Shown in pieces: positions 26,585 to 35,364 of a stretch of 64,000 nt of DNA. Each line of letters begins with the position of its first letter. The stretch's first letter is position 1. The position numbers and the translations under genes are program-made. The DNA comes from Nisaea acidiphila (GTDB lineage: Bacteria > Pseudomonadota > Alphaproteobacteria > Thalassobaculales > Thalassobaculaceae), in the NCBI RefSeq assembly GCF_024662015.1, contig NZ_CP102480.1, positions 3,466,501-3,530,500 of the forward strand, in the 5' to 3' direction. The notes beneath the pieces are model-generated. The model had not been told where the DNA came from. It saw only the letters and a program-made list of their open reading frames with translations, and did not search any database.

Positions 26585-27898
26585 GTGAGTCCGCTCGAAC
26601 TCGGTTTCTGGTCCTTCCCGGCCCTGCTGGTGCTGATTTTTCTGCGGGCACCGATCGGCCTCGCGATGTTCCTCTGCGGCATCGGTGGGCTCTATCTCGC
26701 GACCGGCGGCACCGCCATGTTCATGGCGAAGCTGAAATCGGAGACCTACACCACCTTCTCCAGCTATTCGCTGACCATCATTCCGATGTTCCTGCTGATG
26801 GGGCAATTCGCCACCGTCTCCGGAATGTCTTCCGCGCTTTTCAAGGCGGCCGAGGCCTGGCTCGGACACAGGCGGGGCGGCGTTGCCATGGCGGCTGTCG
26901 GGGCCTGCGCCGGGTTCGGCGCGATCTGCGGCTCCTCCCTGGCGACCGCCGCGACGATGAGCAAGGTCGCGCTCCCGGAGCTTCGGCGATACGGCTATTC
27001 CGGCGGCTTCTCGACGGCGACGCTGGCGGCTGGCGGGACCCTCGGCATCCTGATTCCGCCCTCGGTGATCCTCGTCATCTACGCGATCCTGACCGAGCAG
27101 AACATCGCCAAGCTTTTCGCCGCCGCCTTCGTTCCGGGGCTGCTGGCAGCGCTCGGTTACATGATCACGATCTCGCTCTATGTCCGCTACAACCCGAAAT
27201 CGGCAGGCACGCGGGAGCCGGTGGAATATGACGAGCGCTTCAGGGCGCTGTTCGATGTCTGGCCGGTACTGCTGGTCTTCGGTCTGGTGGTGGGCGGGAT
27301 CTACCTCGGCTGGTTCACCCCGACGGAAGGCGCGGCGGTCGGCGCCGCCGGCACCGGGCTGGTCGCGCTGGCCAAAGGCAGCCTCACCTGGGCGGCGCTG
27401 AAGGAAAGCGTCATCGCGACGGCCCAGAGCAGCGCGATGATATTCTTCATCATCCTCGGGGCCGGGCTCTACAACAGCTTCCTCGCCCTCAGCCAGGTGC
27501 CGCAGGAACTCTCCGGATGGGTCGTCGGGCAGGGCTTCAGCCCCTGGATGGTGCTGAGCCTGATCCTCGTCTTCTACCTGATCTTCGGCTGCCTGATGGA
27601 CAGCCTCTCGATGATCCTGCTGACCATTCCGATCTTCTTTCCGGTCGTCAGTCAGCTCGATTTCGGCATGAGCCCGGAGCATATGGCGATCTGGTTCGGC
27701 ATCCTTGTGCTGATCGTCGTAGAGGTCGGGCTAATCACCCCGCCCGTGGGGATGAATCTCTTCATTATCAACGTGATGGATCGGGAAACGCCGATCAGCG
27801 AAACCTACAAAGCTGTGCTCTGGTTCGTCACTTCCGACATCTTACGCGTGATCCTGCTGGTGCTGTTCCCGTCGATCACGTTGTTCCTGCTCACCTGA
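26585..27898 (+). CDS. dctM: TRAP transporter large permease DctM
   Basis: 437 residues from a GTG start, about 12-14 helices. The DctM hallmarks are present: FGAICGSSLATAATMSKVALPE near 115-136 and TLGILIPPSVILVIYAILTE near 150-170. It catalyses sodium-driven uptake of the acid delivered by DctP. The next gene (SDR) starts 14 bases later in the same operon. Confidence 0.92.
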   Translation: MSPLELGFWSFPALLVLIFLRAPIGLAMFLCGIGGLYLATGGTAMFMAKLKSETYTTFSSYSLTIIPMFLLMGQFATVSGMSSALFKAAEAWLGHRRGGVAMAAVGACAGFGAICGSSLATAATMSKVALPELRRYGYSGGFSTATLAAGGTLGILIPPSVILVIYAILTEQNIAKLFAAAFVPGLLAALGYMITISLYVRYNPKSAGTREPVEYDERFRALFDVWPVLLVFGLVVGGIYLGWFTPTEGAAVGAAGTGLVALAKGSLTWAALKESVIATAQSSAMIFFIILGAGLYNSFLALSQVPQELSGWVVGQGFSPWMVLSLILVFYLIFGCLMDSLSMILLTIPIFFPVVSQLDFGMSPEHMAIWFGILVLIVVEVGLITPPVGMNLFIINVMDRETPISETYKAVLWFVTSDILRVILLVLFPSITLFLLT

Positions 27899-27912
27899 TG
27901 GAGGACTGAGCC

Positions 27913-28677
27913 ATGCTCATTGACGGCAATGCGGCCATCGTCACCGGCGGCGGAAGCGGCCTCGGCGCCGCGACCGCGCGTCATCTCGCGGCGGAAGGGG
28001 CGAAGGTGGCGATCCTGGATTTCGATGCCGGGCGGGGTGCCGCCGTGGCGTCGGAGATCGGGGGGACGTTCCGGCAGGTCGATGTCAGCGAGTCCGGTGC
28101 CGTGGGCAGCGCGGTCGAGAGTATCGCCGACGAACTCGGCGCCGCCCCGCGCATCGTCGTCAATTGCGCCGGTATCGGTACCGCCGCGCGGATCGTCGGC
28201 CGGGAGGGCAAGCTCTCCATCGACGTCTTCGAGCGGACGCTGAAGGTCAATCTATTCGGCACCTACAACGTGATGAGCCATGCGGCGCGCCTGATCTCGG
28301 CGCTGGAGCCGCTTGAGGGCGGAGAGCGCGGGGTGGTGGTCAATACTGCTTCCGTCGCTTACGAGGACGGCCAGCTCGGCCAGGCTGCCTATGCTGCCTC
28401 CAAGGGCGGGATCGCCTCGCTCTGCCTGCCGGCGGCGCGGGAACTTTCCCAGTTCGGCATTCGCGTCGTCGCCATCGCGCCCGGTCTCTTCCATACCCCG
28501 ATGATGGAGGGCCTGCCGGAAGAGGTGACGCAGAAGATCACCGCGAACATTCCCTTCCCGGACCGGCTCGGAGAGCCTGCCGAATACGCCCTGCTCGCAG
28601 GGCAGATCATCACCAACCCCTATCTGAACGGCACGACCATCCGCCTCGACGGCGCGGTGCGGCTGCCGAGGCGCTGA
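27913..28677 (+). CDS. SDR dehydrogenase, predicted aryl-3-hydroxypropionyl-CoA dehydrogenase
   Basis: 254 residues, classical SDR of the type-II 3-hydroxyacyl-CoA dehydrogenase (HSD10-like) shape: TGGGSGLGAATARHL, then NCAGIG, then NTASVA and YAASKGG. In the operon with a CoA ligase, a hydratase and a beta-ketoacyl-CoA hydrolase-like amidohydrolase, its likely job is to oxidise the 3-hydroxy-3-arylpropionyl-CoA to the 3-keto ester. The equivalent step is described for the CoA-dependent beta-oxidative pathway of Agrobacterium. Confidence 0.85.
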   Translation: MLIDGNAAIVTGGGSGLGAATARHLAAEGAKVAILDFDAGRGAAVASEIGGTFRQVDVSESGAVGSAVESIADELGAAPRIVVNCAGIGTAARIVGREGKLSIDVFERTLKVNLFGTYNVMSHAARLISALEPLEGGERGVVVNTASVAYEDGQLGQAAYAASKGGIASLCLPAARELSQFGIRVVAIAPGLFHTPMMEGLPEEVTQKITANIPFPDRLGEPAEYALLAGQIITNPYLNGTTIRLDGAVRLPRR

Positions 28678-28686
28678 GGAAGCCCG

Positions 28687-29463
28687 ATGAGCGAACCTGT
28701 CCTGAAGATCGAGATCCGCGGCGCCATCGCCGTCCTCACCATGAACCGCCCGGAGAAGCGCAATGCCATGTGCGATGCGCTGCTGGAGGCGATCGACGGC
28801 TTTTTCCGCGCGCCGCCGGCGGGCGTGAAGGCGGCGGTTCTGACCGGCAGCGGCGGGCATTTCTGCTCCGGTCTCGATCTCAGCGAGCATGTGGCGCGCG
28901 ATGCGGAAGGCACGATGCGGCACTCGCGAAGCTGGCACGAGGTGATGAACCGGGTCGAGTTCGGCGGCTTGCCGGTGGTCTCGGCCATGAACGGTGCCGT
29001 TATCGGCGGCGGCCTGGAACTCGCGAGCTCGACGCATGTTCGTATCGCCGAGCCCTCGACGATCTTCCAGCTCCCGGAAGGCCGGCGTGGGATCTTCGTC
29101 GGCGGCGGCGCCAGCGTCCGGGTCGGGCGCATCCTCGGCGCAGACCGGATGATCGAGATGATGCTGACCGGCCGTCGCTACTCGGCGGAAGAGGGTCTGG
29201 CGCTTGGCCTGACCCATTACGCGGTCGGCGAGGGCGAGGCGCTGGAGAAGGCGCTGGAGCTGGCGGAAAAGATTGCCTCCAACGCTCCGCTCTCCAACTA
29301 CATCATGATCCAGGCGCTGGCCCGGATCGAGGACATGTCCAAGGCGGATGGGCTCTTTACCGAGAGCCTCTGCGCCGCGCTGACCCAGACCAGCCCGGAC
29401 GCGATAGAAGGGCTCGCGGCCTTCCTTGAGAAGCGGGCGCCGAATTTCGGAGCGGGAGCATGA
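28687..29463 (+). CDS. Crotonase family protein, predicted hydroxycinnamoyl-CoA hydratase
   Basis: 258 residues. The oxyanion-hole strands are HFCSGLDLSEHV and NGAVIGGGLELASSTH, and a conserved LPEGRRGIF follows. In this operon it probably hydrates feruloyl- or coumaroyl-CoA at the side-chain double bond. Whether it also does the retro-aldol cleavage to an aldehyde cannot be read directly, but no vanillin dehydrogenase is in the operon, which argues for the non-aldehyde route. It overlaps the MarR gene by ATGA. Confidence 0.85.
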   Translation: MSEPVLKIEIRGAIAVLTMNRPEKRNAMCDALLEAIDGFFRAPPAGVKAAVLTGSGGHFCSGLDLSEHVARDAEGTMRHSRSWHEVMNRVEFGGLPVVSAMNGAVIGGGLELASSTHVRIAEPSTIFQLPEGRRGIFVGGGASVRVGRILGADRMIEMMLTGRRYSAEEGLALGLTHYAVGEGEALEKALELAEKIASNAPLSNYIMIQALARIEDMSKADGLFTESLCAALTQTSPDAIEGLAAFLEKRAPNFGAGA

Positions 29464-29936
29464 GCGCGCTCAAGACCGTTCTGGTTCCTCCAGCCGACGA
29501 AGAGGTCTCGGACTCGGCGCTGGAACGATTTCTCGGCTACCGGATGAAGCGGGCCTTCAACGTCGTTCAGGCGGACCTCGCGGAGACCCTGAAGCCCTTC
29601 GATCTGCGGATGACCTCCTATACGGCGCTTGTGCTGATCATGGAAAATCCGGGGCTCAACCAGTCGCAGCTCGCCGCCGTTATGGATATCGAGCGGCCCA
29701 ATCTCGTGGTGATTGTCGATGAGCTGGAGCGGCGGGACCTGATCGTTCGCGACCGGCTGGAAACGGACCGGCGAACCTACGCGCTCAGCGTCACGCTTGC
29801 CGGCCGCCGCCTCTGCGAGACCGCGATGAAGGCGGTCGAAGGTCATGAGGCTCGGCTTCTCGGCAGATTGTCTCCCGAAATGCGCGACACGGTCGCCGAG
29901 GCGATGATTCTTATCCGCGCAGGAGAGGCCAGATGA
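29460..29936 (+). CDS. MarR family regulator of the hydroxycinnamate operon
   Basis: 158 residues. The MarR winged helix includes NQSQLAAVMDIERPNLVVIVDELERRDLI and the wing TDRRTYALSVTLAG. It overlaps the crotonase gene and the ligase gene by ATGA on both sides. In related clusters (CouR in Rhodopseudomonas, HcaR in Agrobacterium) a MarR protein represses the pathway and is released by the hydroxycinnamoyl-CoA thioester. The operator candidate is the palindrome at 24810-24834. Confidence 0.88.
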   Translation: MSALKTVLVPPADEEVSDSALERFLGYRMKRAFNVVQADLAETLKPFDLRMTSYTALVLIMENPGLNQSQLAAVMDIERPNLVVIVDELERRDLIVRDRLETDRRTYALSVTLAGRRLCETAMKAVEGHEARLLGRLSPEMRDTVAEAMILIRAGEAR

Positions 29937-31753
29937 TCAAGCGGGCTAGCAATTTCAAGCCGCACCGCGCGACCCGGGAAATACGGGCCGACGGAAGCAT
30001 GATCCTGCGCTCCTCCTATCCGCTCGGCCCGGTGGTCGATCGGACCGGGGACTGGCTGCACCGCTGGGCCGGTGAGGCGCCGGACCGTGTTTTCCTCGCG
30101 GAGCGGAGCGGTGCCGGCTGGCGCGAGGAGAGCTACGGGTCGGCGCTGGAAAAGGTTCGTGCGCTCGCCGCAGGCTTACTGGAACGCGGGCTCGGCGCGG
30201 GGACACCGATCATCGTTCTGTCCGGTGCCGGTGTGGACCACGGCCTGCTGGCCCTCGCGGCGCAATATGTCGGTGCGCCCATCGTGCCGGTGGCCGAGCA
30301 GTATTCCCTCGTGCACGGCGCACATAACCGGCTGCGCCACGCGGTCGAGCTGGTGAAGCCGCGTCTCGCTTACGCGGTCGATGCCGCGCAATATGCCGAG
30401 GCGCTGAAGCTCGACATTTTCGACGGGATCGAGATCGTCGCCAGCCGGACCGGCGGGCGCGCCGACGTCACCGCCTTCGAGGATCTGCTGAAGGCGAATG
30501 CCGGGCCCGAGGTGGATGCGGCTTTCGCGGCGGTCACGCCGGATACCGTCGCCAAGATCCTGATGACTTCGGGGTCCACCTCCGATCCGAAGGGCGTGCT
30601 CACCACCCATCGGATGATGTGCACGAACCAGGCGCAGATTGCCGATGCGTTGCCGTTTCTCCGCGAGCGGTCACCGAGGATCACCGACTGGCTTCCGTGG
30701 AACCATGTCTTCGGCGGATCGCACAATTTCAATATGATGCTGGCGAACGGCGGCAGCCTCTATATCGACGACGGCAAGCCGGTGAAGGGCCTGTTCGAGC
30801 GGACGGTGGAGAACCTCTCCCTGATGCCGGGAACACTTTCCTTCAACGTGCCTGTCGGCTTCTCGATGCTGCTGAAGGCGCTCACCGACGATGCGGATCT
30901 CCGCCAGCGCTTTTTCGAGGACCTGGACCTGATCTTCTATGCCGGCGCTTCTCTGCCCCAGGAGGTATGGGAGGGGCTGGAGCGCATGGCCTCCGACGTC
31001 AAGGGAGAGGTGCCGCTCATTACCTCCTCCTGGGGGCTGACCGAGACCGCGCCGGCCGCGCTGATGCAGATGGAACCGACCGAGCGCTCCGGCGTGGTCG
31101 GCGTGCCGCTGAACGGCGTCACCGTGAAGCTGATCCCGGACGAGGAAATGCGGTGCGAGATTCGGGTAAAGGGTCCGAACATCATGCCGGGTTACTTCGA
31201 AGCTCCGGAAAAGACACGGGACGCTTTTGACGATGAGGGATACTTCATCACCGGCGATGCGATGACCTTTGTCGATCCGGAAGATTTCAACCGCGGACTT
31301 AAGTTCGATGGCCGGATTTCCGAGGATTTCAAGCTGTTGACCGGTACCTGGGTCAGGGCGGCGCAGCTCCGTCTCGACATGCTCTCCTGCCTGGCGCCGC
31401 TGGCGGCGGATCTCGTCGTAACCGGCGCCGACCGGAACGAGATCGGGGTGATGGTCTTCCCGAACCTCGCCGAATTGGAGCGTGAGGGCTACGCGCTGGA
31501 TGAGATGGGCGGCGCGCTGACCGACAAACTGTTGTTGGGCGATATCCATCGCCGGCTCGCAGCGCGCGACCGGGAGGTCTCCGGCAGTTCGACACGAGTC
31601 AGCCGGGCCATCGTGCTGGCGGAGCCCGCCTCGATGCCCGACGCTGAGATGACCGCCAAAGGCAACCTCAATTTCCGCCGTGTCCTGCAGCGCCGGGCGC
31701 CTTTGCTGGAACGGCTCTACGACGACGGCGATGCAGCCGTCACCAGGATCTGA
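29933..31753 (+). CDS. fcs: Feruloyl-CoA synthase (hydroxycinnamate-CoA ligase)
   Basis: 606 residues, matching the length of feruloyl-CoA synthases. The AMP-forming P-loop is MTSGSTSDPKGV at about 209-220. The family-specific segment ITDWLPWNHVFGGSHNFNMM follows at about residue 245, and the C-terminal lysine region reads TAKGNLNFRRVL. It activates ferulate or p-coumarate with ATP and CoA as the entry step. Coupling to the MarR gene by a 4-base overlap and linkage to the TRAP importer support this role. Confidence 0.86.
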   Translation: MIKRASNFKPHRATREIRADGSMILRSSYPLGPVVDRTGDWLHRWAGEAPDRVFLAERSGAGWREESYGSALEKVRALAAGLLERGLGAGTPIIVLSGAGVDHGLLALAAQYVGAPIVPVAEQYSLVHGAHNRLRHAVELVKPRLAYAVDAAQYAEALKLDIFDGIEIVASRTGGRADVTAFEDLLKANAGPEVDAAFAAVTPDTVAKILMTSGSTSDPKGVLTTHRMMCTNQAQIADALPFLRERSPRITDWLPWNHVFGGSHNFNMMLANGGSLYIDDGKPVKGLFERTVENLSLMPGTLSFNVPVGFSMLLKALTDDADLRQRFFEDLDLIFYAGASLPQEVWEGLERMASDVKGEVPLITSSWGLTETAPAALMQMEPTERSGVVGVPLNGVTVKLIPDEEMRCEIRVKGPNIMPGYFEAPEKTRDAFDDEGYFITGDAMTFVDPEDFNRGLKFDGRISEDFKLLTGTWVRAAQLRLDMLSCLAPLAADLVVTGADRNEIGVMVFPNLAELEREGYALDEMGGALTDKLLLGDIHRRLAARDREVSGSSTRVSRAIVLAEPASMPDAEMTAKGNLNFRRVLQRRAPLLERLYDDGDAAVTRI

Positions 31754-31764
31754 AGGAACAGAAC

Positions 31765-32637
31765 ATGGTCGATATCTCCAAGGTCCGCGCGATCGACATC
31801 CACACGCACGCCGAAGAGCCCTGCGGCTGCCACAGCGACGACGGTTACGACGATTTGCAGGCGGCGATGGCGAAGTACTTCCGGGCTCCCTGGTCCCATC
31901 CGCCGACCGTCGAGGACACCGCGCAGCACTATCGCGAGCAGAACATCGCTGCCGTGATCTTTCCGGTCGATGCCGAGCGCGAGACAGGCTACCGGCGTTA
32001 CAAGAACGAGGAAGTGGCGGAGCTCGCCGCGAAGAACGACGACGTGCTGATCCCGTTCGCCTCCATCGATCCCTGGAAAGGCAAGATGGGGGTCCGCGAG
32101 GCGCGCCGGCTGATCCGCGACTTCGGCATCAGGGGGTTCAAGTTCCACCCGACCATGCAGGGCTTCTATCCGAACGACCGCATCGCCTATCCGCTCTATG
32201 AGGCGATCGCGGAGGAGGGCTGCATCGCGCTCTTCCACACCGGGCAGACCGGGGTCGGTTCCGGCATGCCGGGCGGCAACGGGATGCGGCTGAAATACTC
32301 CAATCCGATGTATATGGACGACGTCGCGGTCGACTTCCCGGAGATGAAGATCATCCTCGCCCATCCCTCCTTTCCCTGGCAGGAGGAGGCGCTGGCCGTC
32401 GCGCAGCACAAGCCGAACGTCTATATCGACCTTTCCGGCTGGAGCCCGAAATATTTCCCGGAAATCTTGGTGCGCTACTGCAACTCGATCCTGAAGAAGA
32501 AGGTGTTGTTCGGTTCCGACTGGCCGATGATCACGCCGGAGCGCTGGCTCGCCGATTTCGAGCAGATCAACATCAAGGACGAGATCCGGCCCGATATCAT
32601 GAAGAACAACGCGGCCCGCTTGCTGGGTTTCGTCTGA
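31765..32637 (+). CDS. Amidohydrolase family protein, predicted aryl-beta-ketoacyl-CoA hydrolase
   Basis: 290 residues of the amidohydrolase-2 family. Metal-site residues are present: HxH in IDIHTHAE, histidines in FKFHPTMQG, LFHTGQ and ILAHPSFPW, and the aspartate in FGSDWP. In hydroxycinnamate clusters an amidohydrolase-family protein is known to cleave 4-hydroxyphenyl-beta-ketoacyl-CoA to the benzoate-type acid. The operon position right after feruloyl-CoA synthase supports that role. Other amidohydrolase-2 enzymes such as decarboxylases remain possible. Confidence 0.78.
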   Translation: MVDISKVRAIDIHTHAEEPCGCHSDDGYDDLQAAMAKYFRAPWSHPPTVEDTAQHYREQNIAAVIFPVDAERETGYRRYKNEEVAELAAKNDDVLIPFASIDPWKGKMGVREARRLIRDFGIRGFKFHPTMQGFYPNDRIAYPLYEAIAEEGCIALFHTGQTGVGSGMPGGNGMRLKYSNPMYMDDVAVDFPEMKIILAHPSFPWQEEALAVAQHKPNVYIDLSGWSPKYFPEILVRYCNSILKKKVLFGSDWPMITPERWLADFEQINIKDEIRPDIMKNNAARLLGFV

Positions 32638-32638
32638 G

Positions 32639-33100
32639 ATGAGGACGGCTCCCGGATTGCGCCCGGTCTGCACGCTGACGGTCGAACTCTCCCCGATTAG
32701 GGAGCTTGGCAGGGGGCGGGCCGGCAAGCGCCGGATCATTCCGATTATCGGCGGCAGCGTCGAGGGGCCGGAGCTGAACGGTACCATTCTGAACGTCGGT
32801 GCGGACTGGCAGACCATTTATGACGATGGCTGCGCCTATCTAGACGCCCGATACGCCTTCGAGACCTCCGACGGGGCGCTGGTCGAGGTCGTAAACAAAG
32901 GGTTCCGGCACGGCCCGCCCGAGGTGATCGAGCGGCTCGCTGCTGGAGAGGCGGTTGATCCGGGGGAATATTACATGCGTACCGCCGCGCATCTGGAGAC
33001 CGGCAATCCTCGCTACGCATGGGTCAACCGCACACTCTTCGTCGGCACCGGGGCGCGTTTGCCGTCGGCGGTGGAAATCGCGCTCTTCGCGGTTGCCTGA
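32639..33100 (+). CDS. DUF3237 family protein
   Basis: 153 residues resembling the DUF3237 (UPF0311) family: GLRPVCTLTVELSPIRELG, then GPELNGTILNVGADWQTIY, and a C-terminal WVNRTLFVGTGAR. The biochemical role is unknown. It starts one base after the amidohydrolase stop, so it belongs to the hydroxycinnamate operon and may assist thioester or lactone handling (speculative). It is the last gene of that operon. Confidence 0.75.
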   Translation: MRTAPGLRPVCTLTVELSPIRELGRGRAGKRRIIPIIGGSVEGPELNGTILNVGADWQTIYDDGCAYLDARYAFETSDGALVEVVNKGFRHGPPEVIERLAAGEAVDPGEYYMRTAAHLETGNPRYAWVNRTLFVGTGARLPSAVEIALFAVA

Positions 33101-33127
33101 CGGGCGTGTCGGCCCAGATATTCCGGT

Positions 33128-34051
33128 ATGAGCAATCCCGGACATATCGACCGCCGCCGGTTCCTTGCGGGAAGCGCGGCGGCCTTGAGCTTCGCTTCGC
33201 TGCCTCTCGCCGCACAATCCGCGTCGCCGCTGATGCGGACGATCCCGTCTTCCGGCGAGGCCGTTCCCGCCGTTGGGCTCGGGAGCTGGATCACCTTCAA
33301 TGTCGGCAACGAACCGGTGATGCGCGCCTCCTCGGCCGGGGTCATGGACGCGTTTTTCGACGCGGGCGGGCGGATGATCGACAGCTCTCCGATGTACGGT
33401 TCCTCGCAGGACGTGATTGGCGCCGGTCTGGAGAAAATCGGGCGGACAGGTGACGTCTTCTCCGCGGACAAGGTCTGGACCGGCGACACCGGGGAGGGAC
33501 CGGCGCAGATCGAGCAGTCGCGGGAATACTGGCGGGTTCCGCGCTTCGATCTCGTTCAGGTGCATAACCTCGTCGGCTGGGAGGCCCATCTCGACACGCT
33601 CGCGGCGATGAAGGACGACGGGCGTCTCCGCTATATCGGCATCACCACCTCGCACGGCCGTCGGCACGATCTCTTCGAGAAGGTCATGCGGTCACGCACG
33701 CTCGACTTCATCCAGGTGACCTACAACCCGGTCGACCGCGAGGTCGAGGACCGCATCCTGCCGCTCGCGCGCGAGCGCGGCATAGCCGTGATCGTCAACC
33801 GCCCGTTCCGCCGCGGCGATCTGACCCGCCGGCTGGAACGCGAGCCGATACCGGAATGGGCCGCGGAACTCGGTGCCGACACATGGGCGCAAATCGTGCT
33901 GAAATACATCCTCTCAGGGCCCGCGGAAACGATCCCGATCCCGGCGACAACCCGCCCGGAACATGCCCGCGAGAACGTTGGGGCCGCGAGCGGTCCGCTG
34001 CTGGATGCGGCGATGCGCGACCGGATCTCCGCCTTTATCCGGAACCTTTGA
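33128..34051 (+). CDS. Tat-exported aldo/keto reductase
   Basis: 307 residues. The N-terminus carries a twin-arginine signal (DRRRFLAGSAAALSFASL, then AAQS). The rest is an aldo/keto reductase barrel with all four catalytic positions visible: Asp in AGGRMIDSS, Tyr in PMYGSS, Lys in SADKVW and His in VQVHNLVG. Most AKRs are cytoplasmic NADPH enzymes, so export is unusual; folding with cofactor before Tat transport would explain it. The stop overlaps the next start by one base. Confidence 0.82.
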   Translation: MSNPGHIDRRRFLAGSAAALSFASLPLAAQSASPLMRTIPSSGEAVPAVGLGSWITFNVGNEPVMRASSAGVMDAFFDAGGRMIDSSPMYGSSQDVIGAGLEKIGRTGDVFSADKVWTGDTGEGPAQIEQSREYWRVPRFDLVQVHNLVGWEAHLDTLAAMKDDGRLRYIGITTSHGRRHDLFEKVMRSRTLDFIQVTYNPVDREVEDRILPLARERGIAVIVNRPFRRGDLTRRLEREPIPEWAAELGADTWAQIVLKYILSGPAETIPIPATTRPEHARENVGAASGPLLDAAMRDRISAFIRNL

Positions 34052-34710
34052 TGGAAACCTGGCTGACCTACAGCCCGGAGGATTTCCTGCTGTTCTCCGA
34101 GCCGGTCTACTGGCGCCTGTTCGAACTGCACAATGCGGCGCTTTGGCCAGCTCAATTCGCGGCGCTGCTGGCCGGTATAGCGGTCCTCATTCTGCTGCAC
34201 CGGCGTCCGACCTGGGCCGGGCGCGCCATCGCGGCGATCCTCGCGCTCGCCTGGGCCGTGAGCGGGCTTGTCTTCCTGACCCGCTACGCCACGATCAACT
34301 GGCTCGCCACCGATCTGGTGCCGGTCTTTCTCGTTCAGGCGGCGCTGCTGGCTTTTCTCGGGGGTTACCTGAACGCCATCCGGCCGGCTGAAACCACGAA
34401 CCCTGTCGGATTTGCGATCTGCGCCTACGGCATGTTCCTGCATCCGTTCGTCGCGCTCGCGGATGGCCGCCCGCCAGCGGGCGCCGAACTCTTCGCGCTG
34501 ACCCCGGACCCGACGGCCATCGTGACGCTGGGCGTGCTTGTGATGGTGCGGGGAAACCTGGCGGTCCGGCTGCTAGGCGTGCTGCCGCTGTTCTGGTGTT
34601 TCGCCAGTTGGGCCACGCTGGCGACGCTCGGGACCTGGGAGGCATGGATTCTTCCGGTTGCGGTCCTGGCGACCCTTCTGTCGACGCTGTTGCCAAGCTG
34701 TCGAGCCTGA
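34051..34710 (+). CDS. DUF6064-like integral membrane protein
   Basis: 219 residues with about seven hydrophobic segments. The N-terminal METWLTYSPEDFLLFSEPVY and the conserved AFLGGYLNAIRP and GMFLHPFVAL segments resemble small uncharacterised membrane proteins of the DUF6064 type. The ATG overlaps the aldo/keto reductase stop (TGATG). It might anchor or supply electrons to the exported reductase, but nothing in the sequence proves this. Confidence 0.65.
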   Translation: METWLTYSPEDFLLFSEPVYWRLFELHNAALWPAQFAALLAGIAVLILLHRRPTWAGRAIAAILALAWAVSGLVFLTRYATINWLATDLVPVFLVQAALLAFLGGYLNAIRPAETTNPVGFAICAYGMFLHPFVALADGRPPAGAELFALTPDPTAIVTLGVLVMVRGNLAVRLLGVLPLFWCFASWATLATLGTWEAWILPVAVLATLLSTLLPSCRA

Positions 34711-34786
34711 CCCGTCGTCACCCTCGGCGAAGGAAATCGCGCTGTCGCGGTCCTCTGACGCGTCCTTCATAGAAAAGCTCAATCGG

Positions 34787-34807
34787 CCCATCGAAAGTAA
34801 CGATTGG
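34787..34807. promoter_or_regulatory. LysR-type operator upstream of fdsG
   Basis: CCCATCG and CGATTGG (6 of 7 arm matches) flank a 7-base AAAGTAA spacer. Inside lies a T-N11-A core (T at 34791, A at 34803), the signature of LysR sites. A flanking CAATCG at 34780 also pairs with CGATTG at 34801. It is 78 bases before the fdsG ATG. The LysR gene at 40838 is the likely regulator. Confidence 0.55.
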
Positions 34808-34884
34808 ATCGTCCGGCTGGGCTCGTGAATGCTTCTTCCTCAAGCCTGCGGTCAAGCGGGCATGGGATAGAACAATTGCGAGAT

Positions 34885-35364
34885 ATGCTCATGTCTGTGT
34901 CCGAGGAAATCCCCGGCGCGCGGGAGGCGCGTGCGATCTGCGCTACCCGCAGCAACGATCCCTCCATGCTGCTGGAGATCCTGCACGACCTGCAGGTGCG
35001 GGTCGGCCATATCCCCGGGGAGAGCGTTCCGATCCTCGCCGATTGCCTGAACCTCTCCAAGGCGGAGGTTTACGGCGTGGTCAGCTTCTATCACGACTTC
35101 AGAACCGAGCCGGGAGCCCCGATTACGGTCAGGATCTGTCAGGCGGAGGCCTGCCGTTCTATGGGCGCGGAAGCCCTGACGGAGCGGCTTTTGTCCCGCT
35201 ACGGGGTTTCGCTGTCTGAGATCTCCGCGGCGGGCGTCACCTTCGAGCCGGTCTACTGTCTTGGCAATTGCGCCTTGGCTCCGGCCGCCATGGTCGATGG
35301 CGCCCTGATCGGCCGGGCAGACGGCGCGGCCGTGGATGCCGCGATCGCGGAGGCCGGACGATGA
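34885..35364 (+). CDS. fdsG: NAD-dependent formate dehydrogenase gamma subunit
   Basis: 159 residues, NuoE-like. It binds one [2Fe-2S] cluster through cysteines in CQAEACRSMGA and CLGNCALAPA. FdsG passes electrons between FdsA and the NADH site of FdsB. Starts at 34885 and 34891 (both ATG) are plausible; a longer TTG-start form would run into the LysR-type dyad and is rejected. It overlaps fdsB by ATGA. Confidence 0.9.
   Translation: MLMSVSEEIPGAREARAICATRSNDPSMLLEILHDLQVRVGHIPGESVPILADCLNLSKAEVYGVVSFYHDFRTEPGAPITVRICQAEACRSMGAEALTERLLSRYGVSLSEISAAGVTFEPVYCLGNCALAPAAMVDGALIGRADGAAVDAAIAEAGR

Noticed and set aside
28687-29463. Calling the crotonase a feruloyl-CoA hydratase-lyase that releases vanillin
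   Set aside because: No vanillin dehydrogenase is in the operon, while a dehydrogenase and a beta-ketoacyl-CoA hydrolase-like enzyme are, which fits the non-aldehyde route better.
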